NCBI GenBank assembly: GCA_045598345.1
Contig: JAZLLX010000130.1
Span: 1 to 13,327 of the forward strand
DNA from: Phascolarctobacterium_B sp045598345
Lineage (GTDB): Bacteria; Bacillota; Negativicutes; Acidaminococcales; Acidaminococcaceae
Reading direction: 5' to 3'
Length of the DNA stretch: 13,327 nt
Part shown: one piece after another, positions 1-7,624 of the stretch
Layout of the letters: each line of letters starts with the position of its first letter
How positions within the stretch are numbered: position 1 is the first letter of the stretch
Translations under genes and position numbers: made by a program
Notes under the pieces: model-generated
What the model was told of the DNA's origin: nothing
The model's database searches: none
The model's input: only the letters and a program-made list of their open reading frames with translations

Positions 1-43
1 ATACGGATAATGGCATGCTTTTTCAAAAATATAAAAAACATAT

Positions 44-64
44 TTGTCATAATAATGTTGTCAT
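44..64. repeat. Direct repeat TTGTCAT x2 upstream of the SDR gene
   Basis: The heptamer TTGTCAT occurs at 44-50 and 58-64, start to start 14 bp, in the AT-rich leader before the SDR gene. Each copy resembles a -35 hexamer (TTGTCA), but no good -10 box lies 16-18 bp downstream of either. The nearest TATAAC-like sequence, at 78-83, is only 14 bp from the second copy. It could be a half-site pair for a regulator or a weak promoter. The rest of 1-179 shows no gene. Confidence 0.25.
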
Positions 65-164
65 GCGGAAACTATGATATAACGTTGTTTGGCAGATAAT
101 TTCAGATGTTTTTACCCACACATTCTGATGATGAGCCATTATTCATTATTATTTATTAATTTTG

Positions 165-170
165 AAAGGA
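165..170 (+). promoter_or_regulatory. Ribosome binding site of the SDR gene
   Basis: AAAGGA lies 9 nt before the ATG at 180 and fixes this start. It is the only Shine-Dalgarno-like sequence near the beginning of the reading frame. Confidence 0.7.
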
Positions 171-179
171 ACATAAATC

Positions 180-884
180 ATGGATTACGGTACTAAAGAT
201 TTAACAGTTGTCATTACCGGCGGGACGAGCGGGATTGGCAGGGCCTGTGCGGAGGTTTTGGCAAGTGAAGGGGCCAAGGTTTTTGTATTGGCAAGGCACG
301 AGAAAAAAGTAAAAAATTGCACATTTGTCAAATGTGATGTTACCAAACGGGCGGATGTCAAAAATGCCATGGCGAAGGTGGCGAAGGCCGCAGGCAGGAT
401 TGACATTCTCATTAACAGCGCCGGCGTTTATACGGAGCAGATGCTGGAGCGGAGTACGGACAGGGACTATGATTTGCTTATGGACACAAATGTGAAAGGT
501 ACAGTGCTGGCAACCCAGTACGCACTTAAATATATGACCAGCGGCAATGTGGTGAATGTGGCAAGTGATGCGGGGATTAGGGGCAATTACGGCTGTGCCT
601 TGTACAGTGCTGCTAAAGGTGCGGTGGTGGCATTGACCCGTTCCCTGGCCTTGGATTTGGCCACCAATATTCGGGTGAATTGCGTTTGTCCGGGTGATGC
701 GGATACCCCAATGTTGCAAAAGCAGTGTAAGGCAGGGCATTATACTCGTGAAGATGTGGCAAGCGTCTATCCTTTGCAAAGGGTGGCAACGCCGGCGGAA
801 ATTGCCCACGTAATCTGTTCGGTGGCTTCACCACATAACGGCTTTATGACCGGCAGTATTGTTCCCGTTACGGGCGGTTTATAA
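180..884 (+). CDS. Short-chain dehydrogenase/reductase (SDR) family oxidoreductase
   Basis: This is a 234-residue classical SDR, a Rossmann-fold NAD(P)H-dependent oxidoreductase. The cofactor glycine motif TGGTSGIG is at residues 13-20, the NSAG structural motif at 79-82, and the catalytic set is Asn104, Ser129, Tyr142 and Lys146 (YSAAK). Ser and Tyr are 13 residues apart, as in FabG. The PG motif (171-172) and the C-terminal VTGG (230-233) are also typical. The length is normal for the family, though at the short end. The substrate cannot be told from sequence: FabG-like 3-oxoacyl reductase, sugar or steroid dehydrogenases all share these motifs. Arg39 at the end of beta-2 (LARH) suggests an NADP preference, which is inference. 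The gene appears to be monocistronic, because a good promoter for the next gene begins 7 nt after its stop codon. Confidence 0.93.
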   Translation: MDYGTKDLTVVITGGTSGIGRACAEVLASEGAKVFVLARHEKKVKNCTFVKCDVTKRADVKNAMAKVAKAAGRIDILINSAGVYTEQMLERSTDRDYDLLMDTNVKGTVLATQYALKYMTSGNVVNVASDAGIRGNYGCALYSAAKGAVVALTRSLALDLATNIRVNCVCPGDADTPMLQKQCKAGHYTREDVASVYPLQRVATPAEIAHVICSVASPHNGFMTGSIVPVTGGL

Positions 885-891
885 TCTTGCT

Positions 892-920
892 TTGCGATAT
901 TAGGAAATTTATGCTATAAT
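892..920 (+). promoter_or_regulatory. Promoter of the racemase gene (extended -10)
   Basis: The -35 TTGCGA is at 892-897, followed by a 17-bp spacer and a perfect TATAAT at 915-920. The TATAAT is preceded by TGC, making an extended -10 element. Transcription should start near 927, giving a leader of about 30 nt with the AGGGAG ribosome binding site at 945-950, 6 nt before the ATG. The promoter begins 7 nt after the SDR stop codon, so the two genes are probably separate units. Confidence 0.75.
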
Positions 921-956
921 ACATTTAACAAATGGACAATTGTCAGGGAGAGAACT

Positions 957-1787
957 ATGAAAAAAGAAGTAAAAAATGAATTGCCGGAAAAGAAATTGCC
1001 CATAGGGGTTATTGATTCCGGGGTGGGAGGGCTCACGGTTTTGAGACAACTTCAGGAGAAAATGCCCCACGAGAATTTTATTTATATCGGCGATACGGCA
1101 CGCTGTCCCTATGGCAATGCCCATAGCGAGGACGAGATTTTGGAATTCAGCGCCCAAATGATTGACACTTTGGGCAAAAAGGGTGTGAAGGCCTTTGTGG
1201 TGGCCTGCAACACTATTTCCATGCTGGAGAAGGACAATCTCCGTTTCGGTTATGAATTGCCTGTAATCACCATGAGTTTGGGAACGCAAATTCTTTTGAA
1301 CACCAGCCCCACGAAGAAAATTGGGATTATGGCAACGCCTTTCACCATCAGCAAGGACTTGCACCGTAGTGCCATATTGGCGGCGGATGCCTCTGCACAA
1401 GTAAGTGTGGTCGGCTGTACGGATTTTGTGCCTTTGATTGAAGGGGAAAAATTCGGCTCTCTGAAACTGCGTATGACCATTACCAAATATTGCAAAGAGT
1501 TCCGGGAAAAGGGAGTGGACACCATCATTCTTTCCTGCACCCATTATCCTTTTATCCGGGAGGAAATTGAAAAGGAAATGGGGCCCGATGTGCATATTGT
1601 GGACCCGGCGGAGCAGACCGCACTGGATGTTATGGAGACCTTGGGCAAGGATTTGCTGAAGACGGAAGGGACTGGCAAGGCCAATATTTGCTGTACCGCA
1701 GATATTTCAAGAGTCCGCCGCCTGGCAGAAAGAATTTTGGACTTGAAGAAATGTGAGTTCAGTGAAATCAAATTAGTTGAGTTGTAA
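957..1787 (+). CDS. murI: Glutamate racemase family protein (MurI-like, divergent)
   Basis: The 276-residue product belongs to the Asp/Glu racemase superfamily, cofactor-independent enzymes that use two cysteines. MurI makes D-glutamate for peptidoglycan in the cytoplasm. Seen here: GVIDSGVGGLTV (17-28, Asp20/Ser21), GDTARCPYG (45-53), the first catalytic cysteine in ACNT (Cys84) and the second in SCTHYP (Cys194, with His196). The 64- and 110-residue spacings match Bacillus RacE closely. It differs from typical MurI in having ACNTISM instead of ACNTASA/ALA, SCTHYP instead of GCTHYP, and a middle part (102-140) without the usual V-I/E-PG segment. It also has about 10 extra N-terminal residues. 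It may be the housekeeping MurI of its lineage or a paralogue with altered specificity. It is the last gene before a shared terminator, convergent with the ATPase operon. Confidence 0.88.
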   Translation: MKKEVKNELPEKKLPIGVIDSGVGGLTVLRQLQEKMPHENFIYIGDTARCPYGNAHSEDEILEFSAQMIDTLGKKGVKAFVVACNTISMLEKDNLRFGYELPVITMSLGTQILLNTSPTKKIGIMATPFTISKDLHRSAILAADASAQVSVVGCTDFVPLIEGEKFGSLKLRMTITKYCKEFREKGVDTIILSCTHYPFIREEIEKEMGPDVHIVDPAEQTALDVMETLGKDLLKTEGTGKANICCTADISRVRRLAERILDLKKCEFSEIKLVEL

Positions 1788-1802
1788 TTACAAAATAAAA
1801 AA

Positions 1803-1850
1803 AAGCAACAAAAAAACCCCGTGGAATTCCACGAGGTTTTTTTGTTGCTT
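1803..1850. terminator. Bidirectional terminator between racemase and ntpD
   Basis: The arms 1803-1824 and 1829-1850 form a 22-bp inverted repeat around an AATT loop with a single C/A mismatch (1819/1834). The GC-rich core (CCGTGG/CCACG) is flanked by an A7 tract on the left and a T7 tract on the right, so it reads as an intrinsic terminator from either side. It lies 15 nt after the racemase stop, and its right arm reaches into the ntpD stop codon (1849-1851). Confidence 0.9.
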
Positions 1851-2493
1851 AATTTGCTTTGTTTGCGGCTTTCGCAATCATATCCTTGGCTTTCATCAGA
1901 CGGACTGTGCTGGCCCTGTCGTTTTCTTCCAGTTTCATGGTGATGAACTTGATACTTTCCTGCATTTCGGGAATCATGACATATTCCAATGCATTAACCC
2001 GGCGGCGGGTCTTTTCAATTTCATCCGCAAGAAGATTACAGGTCTTTTCGCATTCCGCCAGTTCCAACAGTTTGGGTAATAAATCGGAAAGTTCAACCAC
2101 CGCATTATCCAAAGAACTGCTGGTGAAGGTGAAAGCATAGGGAATGTTGGTGGCCTTGTTGTCCTGCCCCGTATAACGGATGGTAGGAACATCCACACTC
2201 ATTACATTATGCTCACCAATTTCATACACCGCCGCCCGGGCCGGGTACAGAAGGGCTTCAGAAACCCTCAAGGCACCCATCTGTGCCTTGGCGATGCTGA
2301 ACTTGGAAGAAACCTTACTGACTGCTTTTTCCACTTCAATACGCAGGGCATGGTTTTTGCGAATATGAATCATAAACTGCCGCACCATTTCATCCCGTTT
2401 GTCTTTCAGGAGTTTATGTCCTCGCACTGCTGTTACAAGACGCTTCTTCAGGCGGGTCAACTCCATACGGGTCGGATTTACTCGTACAGCCAT
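1849..2493 (-). CDS. ntpD: V-type ATP synthase subunit D (central rotor shaft)
   Basis: The 214-residue subunit D forms the long coiled-coil shaft that turns inside the A3B3 head and, with subunit F, contacts the membrane rotor. The N-terminal family signature runs from VNPTR (5-9) through the GHKLLKDKRDEM region (25-36). The C-terminal helix carries the equally diagnostic EIEKTRRRVNALEYV (158-172), followed by IPEM. The length is normal. It is the last gene of the operon. The ATG lies 3 nt after the ntpB stop, and its AGGAGG (2502-2507) sits inside the end of ntpB, which points to translational coupling. No ntpH/ntpJ genes follow, unlike in Enterococcus hirae; the operon ends directly at the terminator. 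Confidence 0.97.
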   Translation of the reverse strand: MAVRVNPTRMELTRLKKRLVTAVRGHKLLKDKRDEMVRQFMIHIRKNHALRIEVEKAVSKVSSKFSIAKAQMGALRVSEALLYPARAAVYEIGEHNVMSVDVPTIRYTGQDNKATNIPYAFTFTSSSLDNAVVELSDLLPKLLELAECEKTCNLLADEIEKTRRRVNALEYVMIPEMQESIKFITMKLEENDRASTVRLMKAKDMIAKAANKAN

Positions 2494-2496
2494 TGC

Positions 2497-3882
2497 TTAC
2501 GCCTCCTCTGCAGCAGCTACATAGTATTTGTCAAGATATTCGTCACGGATACGCTTCAGTTCCGCACGTGGGAGAATGCCCAAAAGTTTCCAGCCCAAAT
2601 CCAAAGTTTCCTCAATGCTGCGGTTGGTTTCGTAGCCCTGGGAAACATATTGTTTTTCAAAGGCATCCGCAAACTTGGCATAGAGTTTGTCAACCTTGCT
2701 CAAAGCGGCTTCACCTAAAATGGTTGCCAATTCTTTGGCTTCCTTGCCACGGGCATAGCAGGCAAAGAGTTGGTTCATGGTATCCGCATGGTCCTCACGG
2801 GTCTTGCCCTTGCCAACGCCCTTATCCTTCAAACGGCTCAAAGAAGGCAGAACATCCACAGGGGGAGTCAAACCTTTGCGGTTCAATTCACGGCTCAAAA
2901 TAATCTGGCCTTCGGTGATGTAACCTGTCAAGTCGGGAATCGGATGGGTCTTGTCATCTTCCGGCATGGACAGAATAGGAATCTGGGTAATAGAACCTTT
3001 TTTACCTTTAATACGTCCTGCACGCTCGTAAAGGGTTGCCAGGTCCGTGTAGAGGTAACCGGGGTAACCGCGGCGGCCGGGAACTTCCTTACGGGCTGCG
3101 GACACTTCACGCAACGCATCCGCATAGTTTGTAATATCAGTAATGATGACCAAAACATGCATACCCAAATCGTATGCCAGGTATTCGGCGGCGGTAATGG
3201 CCATACGTGGGGTGGCAATACGCTCAACCGCCGGGTCATTGGCCAGGTTAATAAACATAACCGCACGTTCCAAAGCGCCTGTCCTGTTAAAGTCCTCCAT
3301 GAAGTAGTTGGCTTCTTCAAAGGTAATACCAACAGCGGCAAAGACAACGGCGAAGTTTTCACCGGTGCCACGCACCTTTGCCTGACGGGCAATCTGTGCC
3401 GCCAGTTGGGCATGGGGCAGGCCGGAGCCGGAGAACACGGGCAATTTTTGCCCGCGGACCAAAGTGTTCAAACCGTCAATGGCGCTGATGCCGGTCTGGA
3501 TAAATTCCGCAGGATAGTCACGGGCTGCGGGATTCATGGGTTCGCCGTTAATATCACGGTACTGCTCAGGAATAATTTCCGCACCCCCATCTTTGGGACG
3601 GCCCATACCGTCAAACACACGGCCCAGCATGGCGGGGCTTACGCCCAGACGGGTGCCGTGACCCAGGAAACGGGCTTTGGCGGTATCAATCTTCAAACCT
3701 TGGCTGCTTTCAAAAAGTTGTACCAGGGCATGTTCGCCTTCAACCACCAGAACCTTGCCGGAACGGATTTCACCGTTGGCCTGACGAATTTCTACCAACT
3801 CGTCATATTTTACACCCTCTACATTGTCAACCATCATCAGGGGGCCTACAACTTCGCGAATTGTTTTATAATCCTTAAGCAT
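2497..3882 (-). CDS. ntpB: V-type ATP synthase subunit B (regulatory/non-catalytic)
   Basis: The 461-residue B subunit alternates with A in the cytoplasmic hexameric head. It keeps the RecA-like fold, but its P-loop is replaced by SGSGLPHAQLA (151-161), which lacks the GxxxxGKT lysine, as expected for the non-catalytic subunit. The arginine finger that reaches into the A-subunit site is in LPSLSR (Arg350). Also seen are the strongly conserved region around 182-200 (AAVGITFEEANYFMEDF) and RRGYPGYLYTDLATLYERAGR (270-290). Its ATG overlaps the ntpA stop by one base (TGATG). An AAGGAGG at 3892-3898, inside the last codons of ntpA, supplies initiation, so A and B are translationally coupled, fitting their equal stoichiometry. 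Confidence 0.98.
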   Translation of the reverse strand: MLKDYKTIREVVGPLMMVDNVEGVKYDELVEIRQANGEIRSGKVLVVEGEHALVQLFESSQGLKIDTAKARFLGHGTRLGVSPAMLGRVFDGMGRPKDGGAEIIPEQYRDINGEPMNPAARDYPAEFIQTGISAIDGLNTLVRGQKLPVFSGSGLPHAQLAAQIARQAKVRGTGENFAVVFAAVGITFEEANYFMEDFNRTGALERAVMFINLANDPAVERIATPRMAITAAEYLAYDLGMHVLVIITDITNYADALREVSAARKEVPGRRGYPGYLYTDLATLYERAGRIKGKKGSITQIPILSMPEDDKTHPIPDLTGYITEGQIILSRELNRKGLTPPVDVLPSLSRLKDKGVGKGKTREDHADTMNQLFACYARGKEAKELATILGEAALSKVDKLYAKFADAFEKQYVSQGYETNRSIEETLDLGWKLLGILPRAELKRIRDEYLDKYYVAAAEEA

Positions 3883-5654
3883 CAGTTCTCGCCTCCTTCA
3901 GTAAGTGCTGCAAAGGCAGCATCCAATTCTTTTGCCACAGCGGCAAACTGTTCTTTCCAGTCCTTCTCGGCAATGTATTTGACACGACCGATTTGTTCAC
4001 GGACGGGCATATCAATGAGTTTATCCAAATGTACATGCTGTTCCAAAGCGGCTTCGGCCTTGTCGTACCAGGTGAGGATAATCTTCATCATATCGTGCTG
4101 TTTCTGCAAGGAAGTGTAGGTGTCCACATCGTGGAAGGAATTCTGATGTAAGAAGTCCTCACGGATGGAACGGGCACATTCCAAGGTCAGACGGTCTTTG
4201 AAGGCCAAAGCGTCCACGCCTACCAGACGGACGATTTCTTCCAGTTCCGCTTCTTCCTGCAAAATCTGCATCATCTTGCCAACCATGTCAGCCCAGTCAG
4301 GACTTACGCTGGTGTTATAGAAGTTACGCAGACGGTCACTGTACAAAGAATAACTTTGCAGCCAGTCAATAGCGGGGAAGTGACGGCGGTAAGCCAAGGC
4401 CGCAGAGAGGCACCAGAACACCTTAACGATACGCAAGGTTGCCTGGCTGACCGGCTCGGAAATATCACCGCCCGGAGGGGAAACCGCACCGATGGCGCTG
4501 ACTGCACCCTGACGGCCGTCAGACCCGATACAGGTAACGATACCGGCACGCTCATAGAATTCTGCCAGACGGCTTGCCAAATAGGCGGGGTAACCTTCGT
4601 CACCGGGCATTTCTTCCAGACGGCCGGACATTTCACGCATTGCTTCCGCCCAGCGGCTGGTGGAGTCCGCCATAATTGCCACTTTGTAACCCATATCACG
4701 GAAATATTCCGCAATGGTAATACCTGTGTAGATGGACGCTTCCCGGGCCGCAACGGGCATATCGGAAGTGTTGGCAATCAACACAGTACGTTTCATCAGG
4801 GGAAGGCCTGTACGGGGGTCGTTAAGTTCAGGGAATTCCATCAGAACGTCCGTCATTTCGTTACCACGCTCGCCGCAACCGACATAGACGATAATGTCCG
4901 CATCCGCCCATTTTGCCAACTGATGCTGAATAACTGTCTTGCCGCTGCCGAAGGGACCGGGCACTGCTGCGGTGCCGCCCTTAGCAATGGGGAAGAGGGC
5001 ATCAACCACCCGCTGACCCGTAATCATAGGTTCAGTGGGGGGCAGTTTGTCAACATAGGGGCGGGAACGGCGTACGGGCCATGTCTGCAACATGGGATAC
5101 TCGGTAACATTGCCGTCTTCGCCCTTTAATTTGTACACGGGTTCCAAAATGGTGGCTTCACCATTGAAGACCCATTCCACCGTACCGCTCTTGCCGGGCG
5201 GCACCATAATTTTGTGGAGAACAGCGGGAGTTTCCTGAACGGTACCAATTACATCGCCGCCTACAACCTTGTCGCCTGCTTTGGCAACCGGTTCAAACTT
5301 CCACTTTTTCTCACGGTTTAATTTCGGCACATCAATACCCCTGGTAATACGGTCGCCTGCCTCTTTGCGGATAACATCCAGAGGACGTTGAATACCGTCA
5401 TAAATACCTTCAATCAAACCGGGAGCAAGTTCAACGCTCAGGGGCATACCGGTGCTTTCAACCGGTTCCCCGGGACCAAGGCCGGCGGTTTCTTCATAAA
5501 CCTGGATGGAGGCCTTGTCATCCCTTAATTCAATAATTTCGCCGATCAATCGTTTCTCACTGACCCGGACAACATCGTACATCTGGACATCGCCCATACC
5601 GCTGGCCACGATCAACGGACCTGCTACTTTAACAATAGTTCCTTTTCCTTTCAT
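3882..5654 (-). CDS. ntpA: V-type ATP synthase subunit A (catalytic)
   Basis: The 590-residue catalytic subunit hydrolyses or makes ATP in the A3B3 head. In order it has an N-terminal beta-barrel (about 1-70), the V-type-specific bulge/non-homologous insert (about 110-190), a Walker A motif GPFGSGKT (233-240, Lys239), the catalytic glutamate in GERGNEM (Glu262), a Walker B-like strand VAIMADSTSRWAEA (325-338), and the C-terminal helical domain. The insert and the residue positions separate it from F-type beta subunits. The start is supported by AGGTGA (5661-5666) 6 nt upstream, overlapping the stop of the F-subunit gene. The length matches the roughly 590-residue norm. No anomalies are seen. 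Confidence 0.98.
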   Translation of the reverse strand: MKGKGTIVKVAGPLIVASGMGDVQMYDVVRVSEKRLIGEIIELRDDKASIQVYEETAGLGPGEPVESTGMPLSVELAPGLIEGIYDGIQRPLDVIRKEAGDRITRGIDVPKLNREKKWKFEPVAKAGDKVVGGDVIGTVQETPAVLHKIMVPPGKSGTVEWVFNGEATILEPVYKLKGEDGNVTEYPMLQTWPVRRSRPYVDKLPPTEPMITGQRVVDALFPIAKGGTAAVPGPFGSGKTVIQHQLAKWADADIIVYVGCGERGNEMTDVLMEFPELNDPRTGLPLMKRTVLIANTSDMPVAAREASIYTGITIAEYFRDMGYKVAIMADSTSRWAEAMREMSGRLEEMPGDEGYPAYLASRLAEFYERAGIVTCIGSDGRQGAVSAIGAVSPPGGDISEPVSQATLRIVKVFWCLSAALAYRRHFPAIDWLQSYSLYSDRLRNFYNTSVSPDWADMVGKMMQILQEEAELEEIVRLVGVDALAFKDRLTLECARSIREDFLHQNSFHDVDTYTSLQKQHDMMKIILTWYDKAEAALEQHVHLDKLIDMPVREQIGRVKYIAEKDWKEQFAAVAKELDAAFAALTEGGEN

Positions 5655-5664
5655 TGGCTGTCAC

Positions 5665-5991
5665 CTAACCTTCCTTGAACAGAATATCTGCGCCCACCGC
5701 TTTTTCCACATTCTCTCTCAGACGCCGCATCCCGATACCCATGGCACCGGTGGATGAGGGAATGGGAATGATAGCGGGGAATGTTGCCGTAGTGTAATAA
5801 TCTATAACCTGAGGCACCAGCTGGGCTGTGTTTTCGGTAATGTAAATTACCGCATAGCCGGCATCCGCCAGTTTATGAATACGGGCTTCAATTTTTTCCG
5901 CTTCCGTTTCATAATACACATCCAGGCCGATGGCGTTAAAGATCATTACGGAGCCGGGGTCGCCGATTACTGCAATTTTTTTCTCTGCCAT
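5665..5991 (-). CDS. ntpG: V-type ATP synthase subunit F (rotor, NtpG)
   Basis: The 108-residue subunit F binds subunit D in the central shaft and modulates ATPase activity. Family hallmarks are KIAVIGDPGSV (5-15), the hydrophobic strand GYAVIYITEN (45-54), PAIIPIPSS (72-80), and the C-terminal GIGMRRLRENVEKAVGADIL (85-104). The fold is a small CheY-like alpha/beta domain with a C-terminal helix. The gene follows ntpC after 17 nt, with AAGGA (6003-6007) overlapping the upstream end region, and its stop lies 10 nt before ntpA. It is called ntpG in Enterococcus nomenclature and atpF in archaeal-type nomenclature. Confidence 0.95.
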   Translation of the reverse strand: MAEKKIAVIGDPGSVMIFNAIGLDVYYETEAEKIEARIHKLADAGYAVIYITENTAQLVPQVIDYYTTATFPAIIPIPSSTGAMGIGMRRLRENVEKAVGADILFKEG

Positions 5992-6008
5992 AATTATCCC
6001 CGTCCTTC

Positions 6009-7001
6009 CTATGCATAGAGCTCGGGGAGTTCCAGTTCAAAACCGCCCCGTTTTGCTCCGAAAATAACTCTTAAGGCCTTGGCCTCGGCTTCACGCCCCA
6101 TTAAGTAGCCGATGATGGGACCCAGTGAGAACATTTCCCATTTCACACTTCTGAGAACATTCATCAAAGCGGTTTCCATCTTCCGTTTCAAAACGGGAGT
6201 ATTGCCTGTGGTTACATATTCTTCAACTGCGGCAGAAATAATCTTGCCGTTGGAACCCCGGTTGAATTTCACAGCCAACTGTTCCTTGGGCAAATCAAAG
6301 GCCTCAACAAACACGCTGTGGTCAATCTCGCCGCCGTCCAGCAGCAGTTCTTTTAATCTGTCCGCATCCCAGCCCAGCTGGCGGGCCCGGATAACACTGC
6401 GGGCGTTTTGGAAGTCCGCAGACAAGGAGAAGAATTTTCTTACGAAACTATGGTCTTTTTGTTGGTCAAGCACATTTTTAATGTGGGTGAACATGGCACT
6501 GTCTATTTGGGCACTGAATTTCAAAGGATCAATATCGTGCTGCAATTCTGCCTCAATCTTATTCAGTGTTCTCTTAAAGGCCTCCGGGAGCGGCTCATAG
6601 TTCTTGCTATTGATACACTCCTTCAAAAGGGGAATGGGGAGTGACCCGTCATCAATAAGAATATCGGGAACTTCCCGGCCTAACAGGCGTGCCTTGAGCA
6701 AAGTTTTAATGTTGTGGACATCAACCTGCAGGAAGAAAAGGGAAGTAAGTTCCGGTGCGGGAGTAAGTTCCCAGACCATTTTCCTGCTCAGTTGCAGTTG
6801 GCTGCGGATAACATAATCAATTTCAGTATCGTTTAACTGATCCTGGGACATGCCTCCGCCGTAGCCGGTTTCCAGCAACATTGCCAAAGCGCTTTTTTCG
6901 TCCGGTGCTTCGTGGATACGCCGCAACTGGGCGGAATCAAGCATTTTGGTGGAAAGCTCACTGATGCGACCCACAGCATATTCATAGCTTGCTTGGGGCA
7001 T
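6009..7001 (-). CDS. ntpC: V-type ATP synthase subunit C (central connector)
   Basis: The 330-residue subunit C (the yeast Vma6/d equivalent) is a funnel-shaped helical protein that sits on the K ring and couples it to the D/F shaft. Family features are VDVHNIKTLLKARLLG (93-108), LSADFQNARSVIRARQLGWD (193-212), and the C-terminal GPIIGYLMGREAEAKALR (294-311) followed by VIFGAKRGG. It is almost entirely alpha-helical and has no membrane segment. The ATG begins directly after the ntpE stop (TAGATG). A GGAGGTGA (7007-7014) inside the end of ntpE is its ribosome binding site, 5 nt away, so translation is probably coupled. The length is normal. Confidence 0.96.
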   Translation of the reverse strand: MPQASYEYAVGRISELSTKMLDSAQLRRIHEAPDEKSALAMLLETGYGGGMSQDQLNDTEIDYVIRSQLQLSRKMVWELTPAPELTSLFFLQVDVHNIKTLLKARLLGREVPDILIDDGSLPIPLLKECINSKNYEPLPEAFKRTLNKIEAELQHDIDPLKFSAQIDSAMFTHIKNVLDQQKDHSFVRKFFSLSADFQNARSVIRARQLGWDADRLKELLLDGGEIDHSVFVEAFDLPKEQLAVKFNRGSNGKIISAAVEEYVTTGNTPVLKRKMETALMNVLRSVKWEMFSLGPIIGYLMGREAEAKALRVIFGAKRGGFELELPELYA

Positions 7002-7607
7002 CTATTTCACCTCCGTAAAGAGCATGGCTGCCACTTCTTTTTCCACATTTGTCCGCACCTGGCCGAGCAAAGTGGAAAAGGAGCCGTCATAATCACTGTT
7101 TTTACCCTTGAGGATAAGACCACCCTCAAAGTTTCCGGCTTCCTTTGCCAAAGTCAACTTGCCCGCTTTGCCGTTTGCCGCAAGGGCGCTGTTCAACTTG
7201 TCAAGAAAACCGTTTGCATATTTTTCAACATCCGCTTTGGGAACCACCAGTTCTTCAGCCCCGCTTTCGGCGGCTTTCAGAACAATATCAGAAATCAGCG
7301 CTTCCCATTTTGCCTGGGGCAAATTGTTCAATTCGGCCGCGGCCTGTTTGAAAGCATCCTCAATAACCGCCCTTTGGGAATTAAGGGAGTTCTTGCGGGA
7401 GAGAAGTTCTGCAATAAGAACCTGACGGCGTGCCGCCTCCTCCGCATCTGCTTTCGCCTGGGCACGAATTTCTTCAACCTTGACCTTAGCAGCGGAAATA
7501 ATCTTTTCGGCATTCACAGCGGCCTTTTTCTTGGCTTCCTCAAGAATGATGGAGGCCTCGGCTGCCGCATCCTGCTGAATTTTTTCTAAAATCTTGTTTG
7601 CTGCCAT
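7002..7607 (-). CDS. ntpE: V-type ATP synthase subunit E (peripheral stalk)
   Basis: The 201-residue subunit E pairs with the small G/H-type subunit to form the peripheral stalks that hold the head static. Residues 1-90 are a charged, Ala/Glu/Lys-rich coiled coil, as expected. The C-terminal globular domain (about 95-201) contains the family motif GGLILKGKNSDYDGSFSTLL (162-181) followed by a conserved arginine (Arg185). The ATG is supported by GGGAGGA (7616-7622) 8 nt upstream. The gene lies 17 nt behind ntpK. The N-terminal helix is low-complexity, so homology there is weak and the call rests on the C-terminal domain and on gene order. Confidence 0.95.
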   Translation of the reverse strand: MAANKILEKIQQDAAAEASIILEEAKKKAAVNAEKIISAAKVKVEEIRAQAKADAEEAARRQVLIAELLSRKNSLNSQRAVIEDAFKQAAAELNNLPQAKWEALISDIVLKAAESGAEELVVPKADVEKYANGFLDKLNSALAANGKAGKLTLAKEAGNFEGGLILKGKNSDYDGSFSTLLGQVRTNVEKEVAAMLFTEVK

Positions 7608-7624
7608 TGGGTTAATCCTCCCAA

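Noticed and set aside
2770..4119. Long plus-strand open frame (449 codons) opposite ntpB/ntpA
   Set aside because: It lies antisense to two unmistakable ATPase genes, has no recognisable domain, and is rich in His, Cys, Thr and Asn as expected from the reverse complement of biased codons.
3882..5654. F-type ATP synthase beta subunit or flagellar/T3SS ATPase
   Set aside because: The roughly 80-residue insert before the P-loop, the 590-residue length, and the neighbouring K, I, E, C, D and F subunits identify a V/A-type catalytic A subunit.
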